A stretch of DNA of 64,000 nt from the NCBI GenBank assembly GCA_002291945.1, contig DBAZ01000067.1, positions 14,052-78,051 of the forward strand. Direction: 5' to 3'. The translations under genes and the position numbers were made by a program. Below the pieces are notes generated by a model. That model was not told the origin of the DNA and ran no database searches. It saw only the letters and a program-made list of their open reading frames with translations. This document shows, one piece after another, positions 51,779 to 63,008 of this stretch (position 1 is the stretch's first letter; each line of letters starts with the position of its first letter). The DNA is from Tepidimonas sp. UBA997 (GTDB taxonomy: Bacteria > Pseudomonadota > Gammaproteobacteria > Burkholderiales > Burkholderiaceae_C).

Positions 51779-53185
51779 CTATTCCAGTCCATGCCGTTGC
51801 ATCCAGTAGCGCAATTTGGCGAGCGTCCAGCCGAGTTGACGGGCCGTCCGGCTCTGATTCCAGCGGTTGCGGTGCAGCCATTCTTCCAGTTGCTGACGGC
51901 TGGGCCCCTCCCGGACGAAGGCGTCGGTGCCGGCCAGTTCGCTGGGGCGGGTATGGGCGAAGTCGGACCCCGTCTCTGCGGCCGAATCGGGTTGATCCTG
52001 GGGGAGCAGGATCGCTTCTGCACTGAGGACGTCCCCCGGGTAGAGGGCCATGGCACGTTCCAGGATGTTCTCCAGCTCGCGCACATTCCCAGGGAAGGCG
52101 TACCGGTGCAGGCACTGGAGTGCGTCCGCCGCGAGACTGGGGGCCTGGGGCTCCCCATTGCGCTGGGCCAGCCGTTCCAGCAAGCCTTGGGCCAGCGCTC
52201 GCAAGTCCTCGCGCCGTTCGCGCAGCGGAGGCAAGCGCAATTCGATCACATTCAGTCGGTAGAAAAGGTCTTGCCGGAAACGCCCTTCCCGTACGGCTTT
52301 GGCCAGGTCGTGATGCGTGGCACTGACGATACGCACGTCGGTGGTTTCTTCTTGGGTCGAGCCGAGTGCACGTACCTGTCTTTCCTGGATCGCACGTAGC
52401 AGTTTGGCCTGCATGGGCAAGGGTAAATCACCGATTTCATCCAGGAACAGCGTACCGCCACTGGCGGCCTGGAAGTAGCCGGGTCGGTCATGGGTGGCAC
52501 CGGTGTAGGCGCCTTTGCGTACACCGAAAAATTCCGCCTCGATCAGGGATTCTGGAATGGCCCCGCAGTTCACGGCTACAAACGGGCCGTCTGCACGGTG
52601 GCTGCAGGCATGCAAGGCTTTGGCCGCCAGTTCCTTGCCTGTACCCGACTCGCCCAGAACCAACACGGGAGCCATGCTGCGTGCCACCCGCTGCACCCGG
52701 TCGCGAACCGTGCGCATGCCAGGTGAGTCCCCCACCAAGCAACGCAGGGCGGCTTCGCCTTGGTGGGACCGTGCGCCCGGGACTTGCGTCTCTCGGTGGC
52801 TACCCGTCACAGGGGGCTCTTGACGCAAGGCATTGGCCACCGCAGCTCGGAACTGCGCCAGATCAACTGGCTTGGTCAGGTAATCGAACGCACCAGCCTT
52901 GAGCGCATCGACCGCGCTTTCTGCCGAGCCGTAGGCTGTGACGACAATCGATTTCTCGGCTCGCTGCGCTGATTGAAGCTCGCGCACCAGGTCCAGGCCC
53001 AAACCGTCGGGCAGGCGCATGTCGGTGATCAGCAAATCGTAGCGCGTATGGGCCAGGCACTGGCGGGCTTCGGTCATGTCGCTGGCAGCATCCACCTGAT
53101 AGCCGATTTTCAGCAGCGTCAGCTCGTAGAGCGTACGCAGATCGGGTTCATCGTCAACAACCAGAAGGCGGTGAGTGGGAGCCAT
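51779..53185 (-). CDS. pilR: Two-component response regulator PilR (sigma-54 activator)
   Basis: NtrC-type activator; PilR turns on pilA transcription with sigma-54. 468 residues: receiver domain with phosphorylated Asp55 (LLITDMRLPDG), AAA domain with Walker A GESGTGKE near 180, the sigma-54 contact loop as GAYTGA, and a Fis-type HTH at the end (RTARQLGWTLAKLRYWMQRHG). It follows pilS by nine bases. Confidence 0.94.
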   Translation of the reverse strand: MAPTHRLLVVDDEPDLRTLYELTLLKIGYQVDAASDMTEARQCLAHTRYDLLITDMRLPDGLGLDLVRELQSAQRAEKSIVVTAYGSAESAVDALKAGAFDYLTKPVDLAQFRAAVANALRQEPPVTGSHRETQVPGARSHQGEAALRCLVGDSPGMRTVRDRVQRVARSMAPVLVLGESGTGKELAAKALHACSHRADGPFVAVNCGAIPESLIEAEFFGVRKGAYTGATHDRPGYFQAASGGTLFLDEIGDLPLPMQAKLLRAIQERQVRALGSTQEETTDVRIVSATHHDLAKAVREGRFRQDLFYRLNVIELRLPPLRERREDLRALAQGLLERLAQRNGEPQAPSLAADALQCLHRYAFPGNVRELENILERAMALYPGDVLSAEAILLPQDQPDSAAETGSDFAHTRPSELAGTDAFVREGPSRQQLEEWLHRNRWNQSRTARQLGWTLAKLRYWMQRHGLE

Positions 53186-53194
53186 GAGTCTGGA

Positions 53195-54916
53195 TTATGC
53201 CGATGAGGCCTTGAATGCAACGGTGAACGCATGTCCGTACGACTGATGCCGGTAAACCGCTCGGTAACTCAGGGTCGCCCCGTAGCGGTGGCACAGCTCG
53301 CGAGAGAGGTAAAGCCCCAGGCCACTGGATCGGCTTTGTGACGAACTGAACGGCTCGAACAGATGCTCGGCCACCGTGGCAGCCAGAGGCGGCCCCGGAT
53401 TCCAGACTTCCAGCGTTCCCGATGCCGTGGTGGCGACGTCAATCCGCAGTTGGCCAGGAGGGGCATGTCGGCGGGCATTGTCCAGCAGGTTGACCAGAAC
53501 ACGGCGAAAGTGTTCGGCATCGAAGGTGATACGCACGCCGGGGGCACCCGGCTTCCAGTCGGGTTCAGGGCCTGCAGGGTGTTGCAGGTTCCACTCTGCC
53601 ACCAGTTCGCCAGTCAGGGTGTCCAGTGGCAGCGTTGTGCGTGTCTGGCCCGGGTGATTCGGCAGCTTGGCAACGTCCAGGATGTCATCGACCGTTCGGC
53701 GCAGGCGCTGGGCGTTTTGGCCGATCATGAAGGTCAGACGCTGCTGGGCGGGGCTGAGTGTTTCTTCGGCGAGTAAGGCATTCGCCTGCGAAATGGCAGC
53801 CAGTGGATTGCGGATCTCATGGGCCACAGCCGCCGACACTCGCCCCATCGCGGCGAGCTTTTCGTTGCGCACGCGGTTTTCCACATCGTGCAAGTCTTCC
53901 ATGAAAATCACGCAGGCCGTTTGCGAACCGGCTCCGGCAGCGCCGGCCGGGCTGAGTCGGGCGCGCACATCAACGCGGACCCCTTCGCCAGAAGGCCGCG
54001 GCAAGGTGAATTCGCCTTGGTCGTCTTCGCCGATCTGGATCACGGTGCGTGCCCAGGCGCTGAGCAAAAGCCAAGCCGGTGAGCGGGCCAAGCGCTCATA
54101 GGGCGGCAGCGCATGCCGGTCGCCCAGCATGGCACAGGCTGCTGGATTGGCGTGCCAGATATGTCCCTGGGCATCCATGACCATGACCCCTTCACTCAGT
54201 CCGGTCACGATGAGTTGATTGACCTGGGATTCGGCATCGGCCCAGGCCCGGTTGAGCCGAGCTTGGGCCTCTTCCTTGTTCAGGCGTGCGGCCAGTTGGT
54301 TGGCCAGCAGCGCCACCAGAAACAAGCCTGCACCGGTGATGGCACCCTGGATGTAACTGATCGATGGCAAGCCTGGCCGCAGGACTTCACTGCTGAAAGC
54401 GTCGAACAGAAAAACCAGCGTCGCAAACGCCGCGCTGCCCAGGGCCAGCAGCAAGGGGCCCAGCACAGAAGCCAGCAAGACCGGCAGCACAAACAGGGGG
54501 GTGTAGTTGAATTCACCCTGCTCAAAGGTCTGCAAAATGCCAAAGACGGTCAGGTCGACCCAGAGAGTCAAAGCCCAGCCAGGGGCCCAGTATGCATCAG
54601 AACGACTGGGTTTGGACCACCTCAACCCCGCCGCAGTGGCCAGGAGGTAGGCTGCGCAGAGCAGCAGGAGCCAGAGATTGTTGGGTTCGCGCGTGTACGA
54701 AACGGCCTGGATGCCGAGTAGCCCGACCGCGACCAGCACCCGTGCTCCCATCAGGTATGTCCAGAGTCGGGAGCTGGAAGGCTCGTCGGTCTTGGTCAGC
54801 GCACTGATGCGCAACGACGGGTTCGCAGGCGGCAAAAACCACGACGGGGCAAATGCAGAACCCGGCCCCGGCTCGGCAGGATCAGCCTTCTGCGAGGCGG
54901 CGGTGTTCCGGGCCAC
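53195..54916 (-). CDS. pilS: Sensor histidine kinase PilS
   Basis: Membrane sensor that phosphorylates PilR. 573 residues: about six N-terminal membrane helices (about 50-210), a PAS-like domain (VIVTG-type segment ending EGVMVMDAQGHIWHANPAACAMLG), the H-box AVAHEIRNPLAAISQA with His near 365, the N-box NLLDNARRHA and the G-box SGLGLYLSREL. The start is GTG 54916. Its 5' end overlaps the small zinc-ribbon gene by 35 bases. Confidence 0.93.
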   Translation of the reverse strand: MARNTAASQKADPAEPGPGSAFAPSWFLPPANPSLRISALTKTDEPSSSRLWTYLMGARVLVAVGLLGIQAVSYTREPNNLWLLLLCAAYLLATAAGLRWSKPSRSDAYWAPGWALTLWVDLTVFGILQTFEQGEFNYTPLFVLPVLLASVLGPLLLALGSAAFATLVFLFDAFSSEVLRPGLPSISYIQGAITGAGLFLVALLANQLAARLNKEEAQARLNRAWADAESQVNQLIVTGLSEGVMVMDAQGHIWHANPAACAMLGDRHALPPYERLARSPAWLLLSAWARTVIQIGEDDQGEFTLPRPSGEGVRVDVRARLSPAGAAGAGSQTACVIFMEDLHDVENRVRNEKLAAMGRVSAAVAHEIRNPLAAISQANALLAEETLSPAQQRLTFMIGQNAQRLRRTVDDILDVAKLPNHPGQTRTTLPLDTLTGELVAEWNLQHPAGPEPDWKPGAPGVRITFDAEHFRRVLVNLLDNARRHAPPGQLRIDVATTASGTLEVWNPGPPLAATVAEHLFEPFSSSQSRSSGLGLYLSRELCHRYGATLSYRAVYRHQSYGHAFTVAFKASSA

Positions 54917-55133
54917 AGTAGAAACCCAGTGAGCCTTGCGTGGCGTCAGTCAGGGGAAGATGGAGCCCACAATGGCGACAGGTCAGCATCGCGGAGGGTG
55001 TGGCCGGCGGGGGTTGGGTCTGCCGCTGAGCCGCAGTTTGCTGGGCCTGTGCCTCGGCTTTGCGGCGGCGATTGCGCTTCCAGATCAGGTAAGCCACCAC
55101 CAGTACGGCAAGGATCAGCAGGTATTTCATCAT
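54882..55133 (-). CDS. Small membrane-anchored zinc-ribbon protein (PP0621 family)
   Basis: 83 residues from ATG 55133. One N-terminal helix (YLLILAVLVVAYLIW), a basic stretch (KRNRRRK), a Gln/Pro linker and a C-terminal CRHCGLHLP…FYCGPEHR module with two CxxC/CxxH pairs that could hold zinc. The function is unknown. It overlaps the CcsA-like gene by ATGA and pilS by 35 bases. Confidence 0.8.
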   Translation of the reverse strand: MMKYLLILAVLVVAYLIWKRNRRRKAEAQAQQTAAQRQTQPPPATPSAMLTCRHCGLHLPLTDATQGSLGFYCGPEHRRLAEG

Positions 55134-55921
55134 CGCTGCAACACCACTTCCAGAACAAACCGCGAGCCCACATAACCCAGAAGCAGCAAACCGGCGGATG
55201 CGTACAGCATCCGCACTGCCAGTCGGCCACGCCAGCCCCGCCACTGGCGTCCGAGCAACAAAACGCCCAATACCGCCCAGGACAAAACCGTGAACAGTGT
55301 TTTATGCGTCCAGGCCCAGCCGCTCGTCGGCAAGAGGACGCTGAAATACCCACCTGCCAGCAGCGTGAGTGTCAGGAGCACAAAGGCAGCGGCGACGAAA
55401 CGGAAGGTCAGGCGCTCCAGCGCCAGCAAAGGCAAGGCGTTCGACAAAGGGGTTCCGCGGCGGATGTGCTGCTCGGTGTGCTGCATCATCCAGGCATGGG
55501 CGACCGCTACCCCCACCATGCCGTAAGAAGCCATGCCCAGGATCCAGTGCAGCGGCATCCAGCCTGACGGCAGTGACGGGTGGATCGAGCCCGGGAAGAC
55601 CAGCGCCAGCAGGACCGCCGGAGCACCCAGACCGGCCAACGTCCAGCGGGTGCTGAGCTGGGGGTAGAGCCGGGTTTCAAGGCAGTAGATGGTCAATACC
55701 AGCCAGGCCGTGACCGACAGCAGGGTGGCGAAACCGAAGCGGATGGGCTCGAAGCCCAGCATGGTCACCAGGGTCAGCCCGTGCAGCAGCCAGACCGCCA
55801 GCATGATGGCATGGATGGCATGGCGACCCATGCGGGCGGAAAAACCAGCCAACACGGCGTAGCCCAGCGCGGCCCCCAGGGAGGGCAAGGTCATCCACCA
55901 AAGGCTCGCGGCTAAAATCAT
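55130..55921 (-). CDS. CcsA/YpjD-like cytochrome c assembly family protein
   Basis: Polytopic membrane protein of 263 residues with about eight hydrophobic segments, cytochrome_C_asm family. Motif-like residues are ILGMASYGMVGVAVAHAWMM and TSGWAWTHKTLFTVLSWAVLG. YpjD/CorE members next to ffh often have roles outside haem attachment, so the function is open. First in a possible transcript with the zinc-ribbon gene and pilSR. Confidence 0.85.
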   Translation of the reverse strand: MILAASLWWMTLPSLGAALGYAVLAGFSARMGRHAIHAIMLAVWLLHGLTLVTMLGFEPIRFGFATLLSVTAWLVLTIYCLETRLYPQLSTRWTLAGLGAPAVLLALVFPGSIHPSLPSGWMPLHWILGMASYGMVGVAVAHAWMMQHTEQHIRRGTPLSNALPLLALERLTFRFVAAAFVLLTLTLLAGGYFSVLLPTSGWAWTHKTLFTVLSWAVLGVLLLGRQWRGWRGRLAVRMLYASAGLLLLGYVGSRFVLEVVLQR

Positions 55922-55979
55922 TCCCAGAGTTTAACGGCCCGCCGGGCCGGCTGCTGCCCCACACCCCACAAAGCACCGC

Positions 55980-57353
55980 ATGGCCTCCGCCCTTACTGAA
56001 AAACTGTCCCGCTTGGTCAAGGAAATGCGTGGTCAGGCGCGCATCACCGAAAGCAACGTCACCGACATGTTGCGCGAGGTGCGCATGGCCTTGCTGGAAG
56101 CCGACGTGGCCCTGCCAGTGGTGCGCGATTTCATTGCCCGCGTGAAGGAAAAAGCGCTCGGCCAGGAAGTGGTGGGATCGCTCACACCGGGGCAGGCGCT
56201 GGTGGGCATCATCAACAAGGAACTGGCCGCCACCATGGGCGCGGGCGTGAGCGACATCAACCTCGCGGCGCAGCCCCCGGCCGTCATCCTGATGGCGGGT
56301 TTGCAGGGTGCCGGTAAAACCACCACCACCGCCAAGCTGGCCAAGCTGCTGATCGACAAGCGCAAGAAAAAGGTGCTCACCGTCTCGGGCGACGTGTACC
56401 GCCCAGCGGCCATCGAGCAGTTGAAAACCGTGACCAGGCAGGCCGGGGCCGAATGGTTTCCCAGCACGCCCGAGCAAAAACCGCTGGACATTGCCCGCGC
56501 AGCGCTGGACTACGCCCGCAAACACCACGTCGATGTGCTGCTGGTGGATACGGCAGGCCGACTCGCCATCGACGACGCCCTGATGGCCGAAATCAAGCTG
56601 CTGCACGCGGCGCTCAACCCGGTGGAAACCTTGTTCGTGGTGGACGCCATGCAAGGCCAGGACGCCGCCAACACCGCCAAGGCCTTCGGGCAAGCGCTGC
56701 CGCTGACTGGCATCGTGTTGACCAAGATGGACGGCGACTCGCGTGGCGGGGCGGCGCTGTCGGTGCGGGCCGTCACGGGTGCCCCGATCAAGTTTGCCGG
56801 GGTGAGCGAAAAGATCGACGGGCTGGAGGTGTTCGACGCCGAACGCCACGCCGGGCGCATCCTAGGCATGGGCGACATCGTGGCGCTGGTCGAGCAGGTG
56901 ACCGCCGGGGTGGACTTGGCGCAAGCGCAGAAGCTGGCGGCCAAGGTCAAGAGCGGTGAAGGCTTCGATCTGGAGGACTTTCTGGAGCAGATCCGCCAGA
57001 TGAAGAAAATGGGTGGCTTGGGTAGCCTGATGGACAAACTGCCCAGCCAAATGACCGCCAAGGCCAGCGAGACCGACCTGGGCCGGGCCGAAAAAGACAT
57101 CAAGCGCAAGGAGGGCATCATCTGCGCCATGACGCCGCAGGAGCGCCGCAAGCCCGACATCATCAAGGCCACCCGCAAGCGCCGCATCGCCGCCGGGGCC
57201 GGTGTGCAGGTGCAGGAAGTCAACCGCCTGCTCAAGGAATTCGAGCAGATGCAGGACATGATGAAAAAGATGAAGGGCGGGGGGCTGATGAAGATGATGA
57301 AAAAGTTCGGTGGCATGAAGGGCATGGGCATGCCCAAATGGCCCGGCATGTGA
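55980..57353 (+). CDS. ffh: Signal recognition particle GTPase Ffh
   Basis: Binds signal sequences of nascent membrane proteins with SRP RNA and FtsY. 457 residues. G1 is GLQGAGKTTTTAKLA near residues 107-121, G3 is DTAGR and G4 is TKMDGDSRGG. The Met-rich M domain at the end (MKMMKKFGGMKGMGM) carries the signal-binding groove. Starts 58 bases from the divergent CcsA-like gene. Confidence 0.97.
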   Translation: MASALTEKLSRLVKEMRGQARITESNVTDMLREVRMALLEADVALPVVRDFIARVKEKALGQEVVGSLTPGQALVGIINKELAATMGAGVSDINLAAQPPAVILMAGLQGAGKTTTTAKLAKLLIDKRKKKVLTVSGDVYRPAAIEQLKTVTRQAGAEWFPSTPEQKPLDIARAALDYARKHHVDVLLVDTAGRLAIDDALMAEIKLLHAALNPVETLFVVDAMQGQDAANTAKAFGQALPLTGIVLTKMDGDSRGGAALSVRAVTGAPIKFAGVSEKIDGLEVFDAERHAGRILGMGDIVALVEQVTAGVDLAQAQKLAAKVKSGEGFDLEDFLEQIRQMKKMGGLGSLMDKLPSQMTAKASETDLGRAEKDIKRKEGIICAMTPQERRKPDIIKATRKRRIAAGAGVQVQEVNRLLKEFEQMQDMMKKMKGGGLMKMMKKFGGMKGMGMPKWPGM

Positions 57354-57360
57354 AACGCCC

Positions 57361-58011
57361 ATGGACGCTGCGCTGTCGGTCTTGACCTGGGTGGAAGCCG
57401 CCTTGGGGGCATTGGCACTCGGGCTGGCCCTGCTGACCCGCCCCTGGCGCATGCTCGACGGCCCCTTGCTCACCCCTACCTTGGCCGTACTGGCCCTGCT
57501 GCCCTGGTTCTGGCTGTTGCCTCAGCAATTGCCCCAAGGCTTGCAGGTGCAATTGTCGGGTGCGGTGCTGGTGTTGCTGATGCTGGGTTGGCCACTGACG
57601 GTGCCGGTGTTGGCGCTGGTGGCTGTGCTGGTCTGGGTGCTGGGCGACGCCGCATGGCCCGCCGTGCTGACGCAGTGGGTCTGGATGGGCCTGGTGCCCG
57701 CCACGCTGGCGCTGGGCATCGGAGCGCTGCTGCGCCGCTGGCTGCCACCCAACTTGTTCATTTACACGCTGGGGCGGGCCTTTTTGGGAACGGCGGTGGC
57801 CGTGTTCATGGCCGGCGCACTGTTTGAAGTCGTACACCATTTGCTGCACGGCAACACGCTGCGCGAAGCGCTGGTGGCCCGCTGGCTGATCGCCTGGAGC
57901 GACGCCTTTCTGACCGGACTGTTGGCTGCCGTGTTCGTGGCCTTTGCGCCGCAGTGGCTGGCTACCTGGTCGGATGCGCGCTACCTCGAGCCACCCAAGC
58001 CCAAGGCCTAA
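57361..58011 (+). CDS. Orphan ECF-type/CbiM-like membrane permease (COG3235)
   Basis: 216 residues with about six hydrophobic segments. The C-terminal part (PNLFIYTLGRAFLGTAVAVF, LIAWSDAFLTGLLAAVFVAFAP, ARYL) matches the COG3235/CbiM-like family of energy-coupling factor permeases. No ATPase or T-component lies nearby, so the substrate and even transport activity are uncertain. It starts eight bases after ffh. Confidence 0.75.
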   Translation: MDAALSVLTWVEAALGALALGLALLTRPWRMLDGPLLTPTLAVLALLPWFWLLPQQLPQGLQVQLSGAVLVLLMLGWPLTVPVLALVAVLVWVLGDAAWPAVLTQWVWMGLVPATLALGIGALLRRWLPPNLFIYTLGRAFLGTAVAVFMAGALFEVVHHLLHGNTLREALVARWLIAWSDAFLTGLLAAVFVAFAPQWLATWSDARYLEPPKPKA

Positions 58012-58013
58012 AC

Positions 58014-58523
58014 TCAGACGCGCTGATAGACCACGAAGGCGTAAGGCAGGCCGGAGCTGGAGCGTTGCGGGCTGCGTTCGACTTCGCGCCAGGCGCTGCC
58101 GAGCGTGGGCGCGTAGGCATCGCCCTCGAAGGCCTGCCCGATTTCGGTGACGACGGCGCGTTGGGCCAGTGGTTCGGCCTGGGCATAGATCTGCGCCCCC
58201 CCGATGATCCAGACCTCGGGCGGTGCATCCGGCAAGGCGCGACAGTGCGCCAGTGCCGCTTCCAGGCTGAGCATGGCAAAGGCCCCTTGCGCAGCCAAGG
58301 CCTGTGCGGTGGCGGCATCGCGTGTCAGCACCAGATTTGGCCGACCCGGCAGGGGCCGAAAACGCGGCGGCAGGGAGCACCAGGTGGCGCGCCCCATGAT
58401 CACGGGGCAGCCCTGGGTGCATTGCCTGAAATGAGCGAGGTCCTCGGGCAGGTGCCAAGGCATGGCGTTGTGGTGGCCGATCACGCCGTTGGCGGCCCGG
58501 GCATAAATCAGATTGATGCGCAT
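58014..58523 (-). CDS. folA: Dihydrofolate reductase
   Basis: Reduces dihydrofolate with NADPH. 169 residues from ATG 58523. Opens INLIYARAANGVIGHHNAMPWHLPEDLAHF with the conserved W-x-LPEDL. The next block reads GRATWCSLPPRFRPLPGR, where the family usually has an acidic residue at the Cys. Convergent with the permease gene; diverges from the nitronate monooxygenase gene. Confidence 0.95.
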   Translation of the reverse strand: MRINLIYARAANGVIGHHNAMPWHLPEDLAHFRQCTQGCPVIMGRATWCSLPPRFRPLPGRPNLVLTRDAATAQALAAQGAFAMLSLEAALAHCRALPDAPPEVWIIGGAQIYAQAEPLAQRAVVTEIGQAFEGDAYAPTLGSAWREVERSPQRSSSGLPYAFVVYQRV

Positions 58524-58562
58524 GGCTGGGAGCATAACCCGCTGGCGCGGCACAATGCTGCC

Positions 58563-59651
58563 ATGAACCATTCCATGCAGGCGTTTTTGAAGGCGGTGGG
58601 CACCCCGTGGCCCGTGGTGCAGGCACCCATGGCGGGCTCGCAAGGCAGTGCCTTGGCGCTGGCCGTCTGCGCGGCTGGCGGGGTCGGGTCGCTGGCGGCG
58701 GCGACCTTGTCGGCAGACGCGCTGCAGCAGGAGTTGAGCGTGCTCGCCAAGCAGGCGCAAGGCCCTTGGAATGTGAACTTCTTTTGCCACAACCCGCCCC
58801 CCGACGACCCGGTGCGCGAAAAGGCCTGGCTCGATGCCTTGCGCCCGCTGGCAGACCGCCTGGGGGTCAGCCTGCCCGCTGGGCGGGCCGTCGCCAGCCG
58901 CTCGCCCTTCAGCCGCGAACTGCTCGATCTGATCCGGCCTTACCGGCCCCCGGTGGTGAGTTTTCACTTCGGTCTGCCCAGGCCGGAACTGGTGGGGGCG
59001 ATCAAGGCCTGGGGCGGCCAAGTCTGGAGCAGCGCCACGACGGTGGACGAAGCCCGCTGGCTGGAGCAGCGCGGGGTGGATGTGGTGATTGCCCAAGGCT
59101 TGGAAGCAGGCGGCCACCGGGGCATGTTCCTCACCACCGACGTGACCACCCAGACCAGCCTGCTGGCCCTGCTGCCGCAAGTGGTGCGGGCGGTGCGCAT
59201 ACCCGTGCTGGCGGCGGGTGGAATAGCCCACGAGGCCGGGGTGCAGGCGGCCCTGGCGCTGGGCGCAGCCGGGGTGCAGGTGGGCACCGCCTATCTGTTG
59301 TGCCCGGAGGCGCAGACCCATCCCTTGCACCGGGCCGCGCTTGCGTCTGATCGGGCCCGCCATACGGCCCTGACCAACGTGTTCACGGGCCGCCCGGCAC
59401 GGGGCATCGTGAACCGGGCCATGCGAGAGCTGGGCGACGGTGCCACCTGCCTGAGTGCCCGTGCGCCTGCTTTTCCGCTCGCCGGGTGGGCGATGGCAGG
59501 GCTGCGCAGTGCGGCCGAAGCCGCCGGTCTGGACGACTGCAGCCCCTTGTGGGCCGGGCAAGCTGCGCCCCTCTGCGAGCCAGCGACGGCTGCCGAACTG
59601 ACCCAGCGCCTCGGGCGTGCCGCCCACGCCGCAACACCCTCCAACGCCTAA
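58563..59651 (+). CDS. Nitronate monooxygenase
   Basis: FMN-dependent NMO/2-nitropropane dioxygenase family, oxidises propionate 3-nitronate and similar nitronates. 362 residues from ATG 58563. VVQAPMAGSQGSALALAVCAAGGVG opens it; QGLEAGGHRG has the catalytic-type His, and IPVLAAGGIAHEAGV and ALGAAGVQVGTAYLL bind FMN. The frame is open upstream but without family character. Confidence 0.92.
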   Translation: MNHSMQAFLKAVGTPWPVVQAPMAGSQGSALALAVCAAGGVGSLAAATLSADALQQELSVLAKQAQGPWNVNFFCHNPPPDDPVREKAWLDALRPLADRLGVSLPAGRAVASRSPFSRELLDLIRPYRPPVVSFHFGLPRPELVGAIKAWGGQVWSSATTVDEARWLEQRGVDVVIAQGLEAGGHRGMFLTTDVTTQTSLLALLPQVVRAVRIPVLAAGGIAHEAGVQAALALGAAGVQVGTAYLLCPEAQTHPLHRAALASDRARHTALTNVFTGRPARGIVNRAMRELGDGATCLSARAPAFPLAGWAMAGLRSAAEAAGLDDCSPLWAGQAAPLCEPATAAELTQRLGRAAHAATPSNA

Positions 59652-59698
59652 AATAGCAGGTTTGCTGGAATCGTTTCAGCTTACATCGCCAGCCCATC

Positions 59699-62362
<2,664 letters not shown>

Positions 62363-62383
62363 CTTCCAGAGTGCGGCCAGACT

Positions 62384-62686
62384 TCAGGCGGGTGCCTTGC
62401 CGTGCTGCGCAATCCGGGCCAGCATGTCGGCCATGGCTGCCCTAGCCCGTTCGGTGTCGTGGTGCGTTTGCAGGTTGATCCAGCTTTGGGCATCGGTGCC
62501 AAAAAAGGCGGCCAGCCGCAAGGCGGTATCCACCGTGATGCCTCGTTGGCCTTTGACGATCTCGTTGATGCGCCGTGGCGGCACGCCTATGGCCTTGGCC
62601 ACCGCGTATTGACTCAGGCCCATCGGTTTGAGCCAGTCTTCCAGTAAGATGATGCCGGGGTGAACCAGCGGGACTTCGCGTTTCAT
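62384..62686 (-). CDS. higA: HigA-family antitoxin
   Basis: XRE-type helix-turn-helix antitoxin, 100 residues. HPGIILLEDWLKPMGLSQYAVAKAIGVPPRRINEIVKGQRGITVDTALRL is the HigA/VapI pattern, ending AAFFGTDAQSWINLQ. It lies nine bases after the toxin gene, as expected for higBA with toxin first. It is convergent with alaS. Confidence 0.93.
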   Translation of the reverse strand: MKREVPLVHPGIILLEDWLKPMGLSQYAVAKAIGVPPRRINEIVKGQRGITVDTALRLAAFFGTDAQSWINLQTHHDTERARAAMADMLARIAQHGKAPA

Positions 62687-62695
62687 GGTGGCCTT

Positions 62696-62974
62696 TCAGT
62701 GGTAGTCCACAATCTCTACGGCTCGGGCGTGGCCATCGCGCCAGACAAAGCACAGACGCCACTGATCGTTGATCCGGATGCTGTGCTGCCCTTGTCTGTT
62801 GCCAGCCAACAATTCAAGCCGGTTGCCTGGGGGTACACGCAGAAAGTCGAGGCTGGTGGCGGCATGCAGTTGTTGCAGTTTGCGCAGGGCAGCCGCTTCC
62901 ACGTTCACCAATCGTTTCACGCGCTTGCCTTGGAACAGGGCTTGCGTGTCGCTACAGCGAAAATCGAGGATCAT
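62696..62974 (-). CDS. higB: HigB-like RelE-family toxin
   Basis: RelE-fold mRNA interferase, 92 residues. FRCSDTQALFQGKRVKRL and the C-terminal YSIRINDQWRLCFVWRDGHA-type core (here HSIRINDQWRLCFVW) are typical of HigB toxins. Paired with HigA downstream. It is transcribed from a promoter directly before its ATG. Confidence 0.92.
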   Translation of the reverse strand: MILDFRCSDTQALFQGKRVKRLVNVEAAALRKLQQLHAATSLDFLRVPPGNRLELLAGNRQGQHSIRINDQWRLCFVWRDGHARAVEIVDYH

Positions 62975-62979
62975 GGCTG

Positions 62980-63008
62980 ATGATAACGAATGGCGTTATT
63001 ATCGTCAA
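62980..63008 (-). promoter_or_regulatory. higBA promoter with overlapping operator
   Basis: On the minus strand TTGACG (63003-63008) and TATCAT (62980-62985) are 17 bases apart. A palindrome, ATAACG–5–CGTTAT (62983-62999), fills the spacer and overlaps the -10. HigA-type antitoxins repress by binding such operators. The -35 overlaps the stop codon of the gene before it. Confidence 0.72.
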
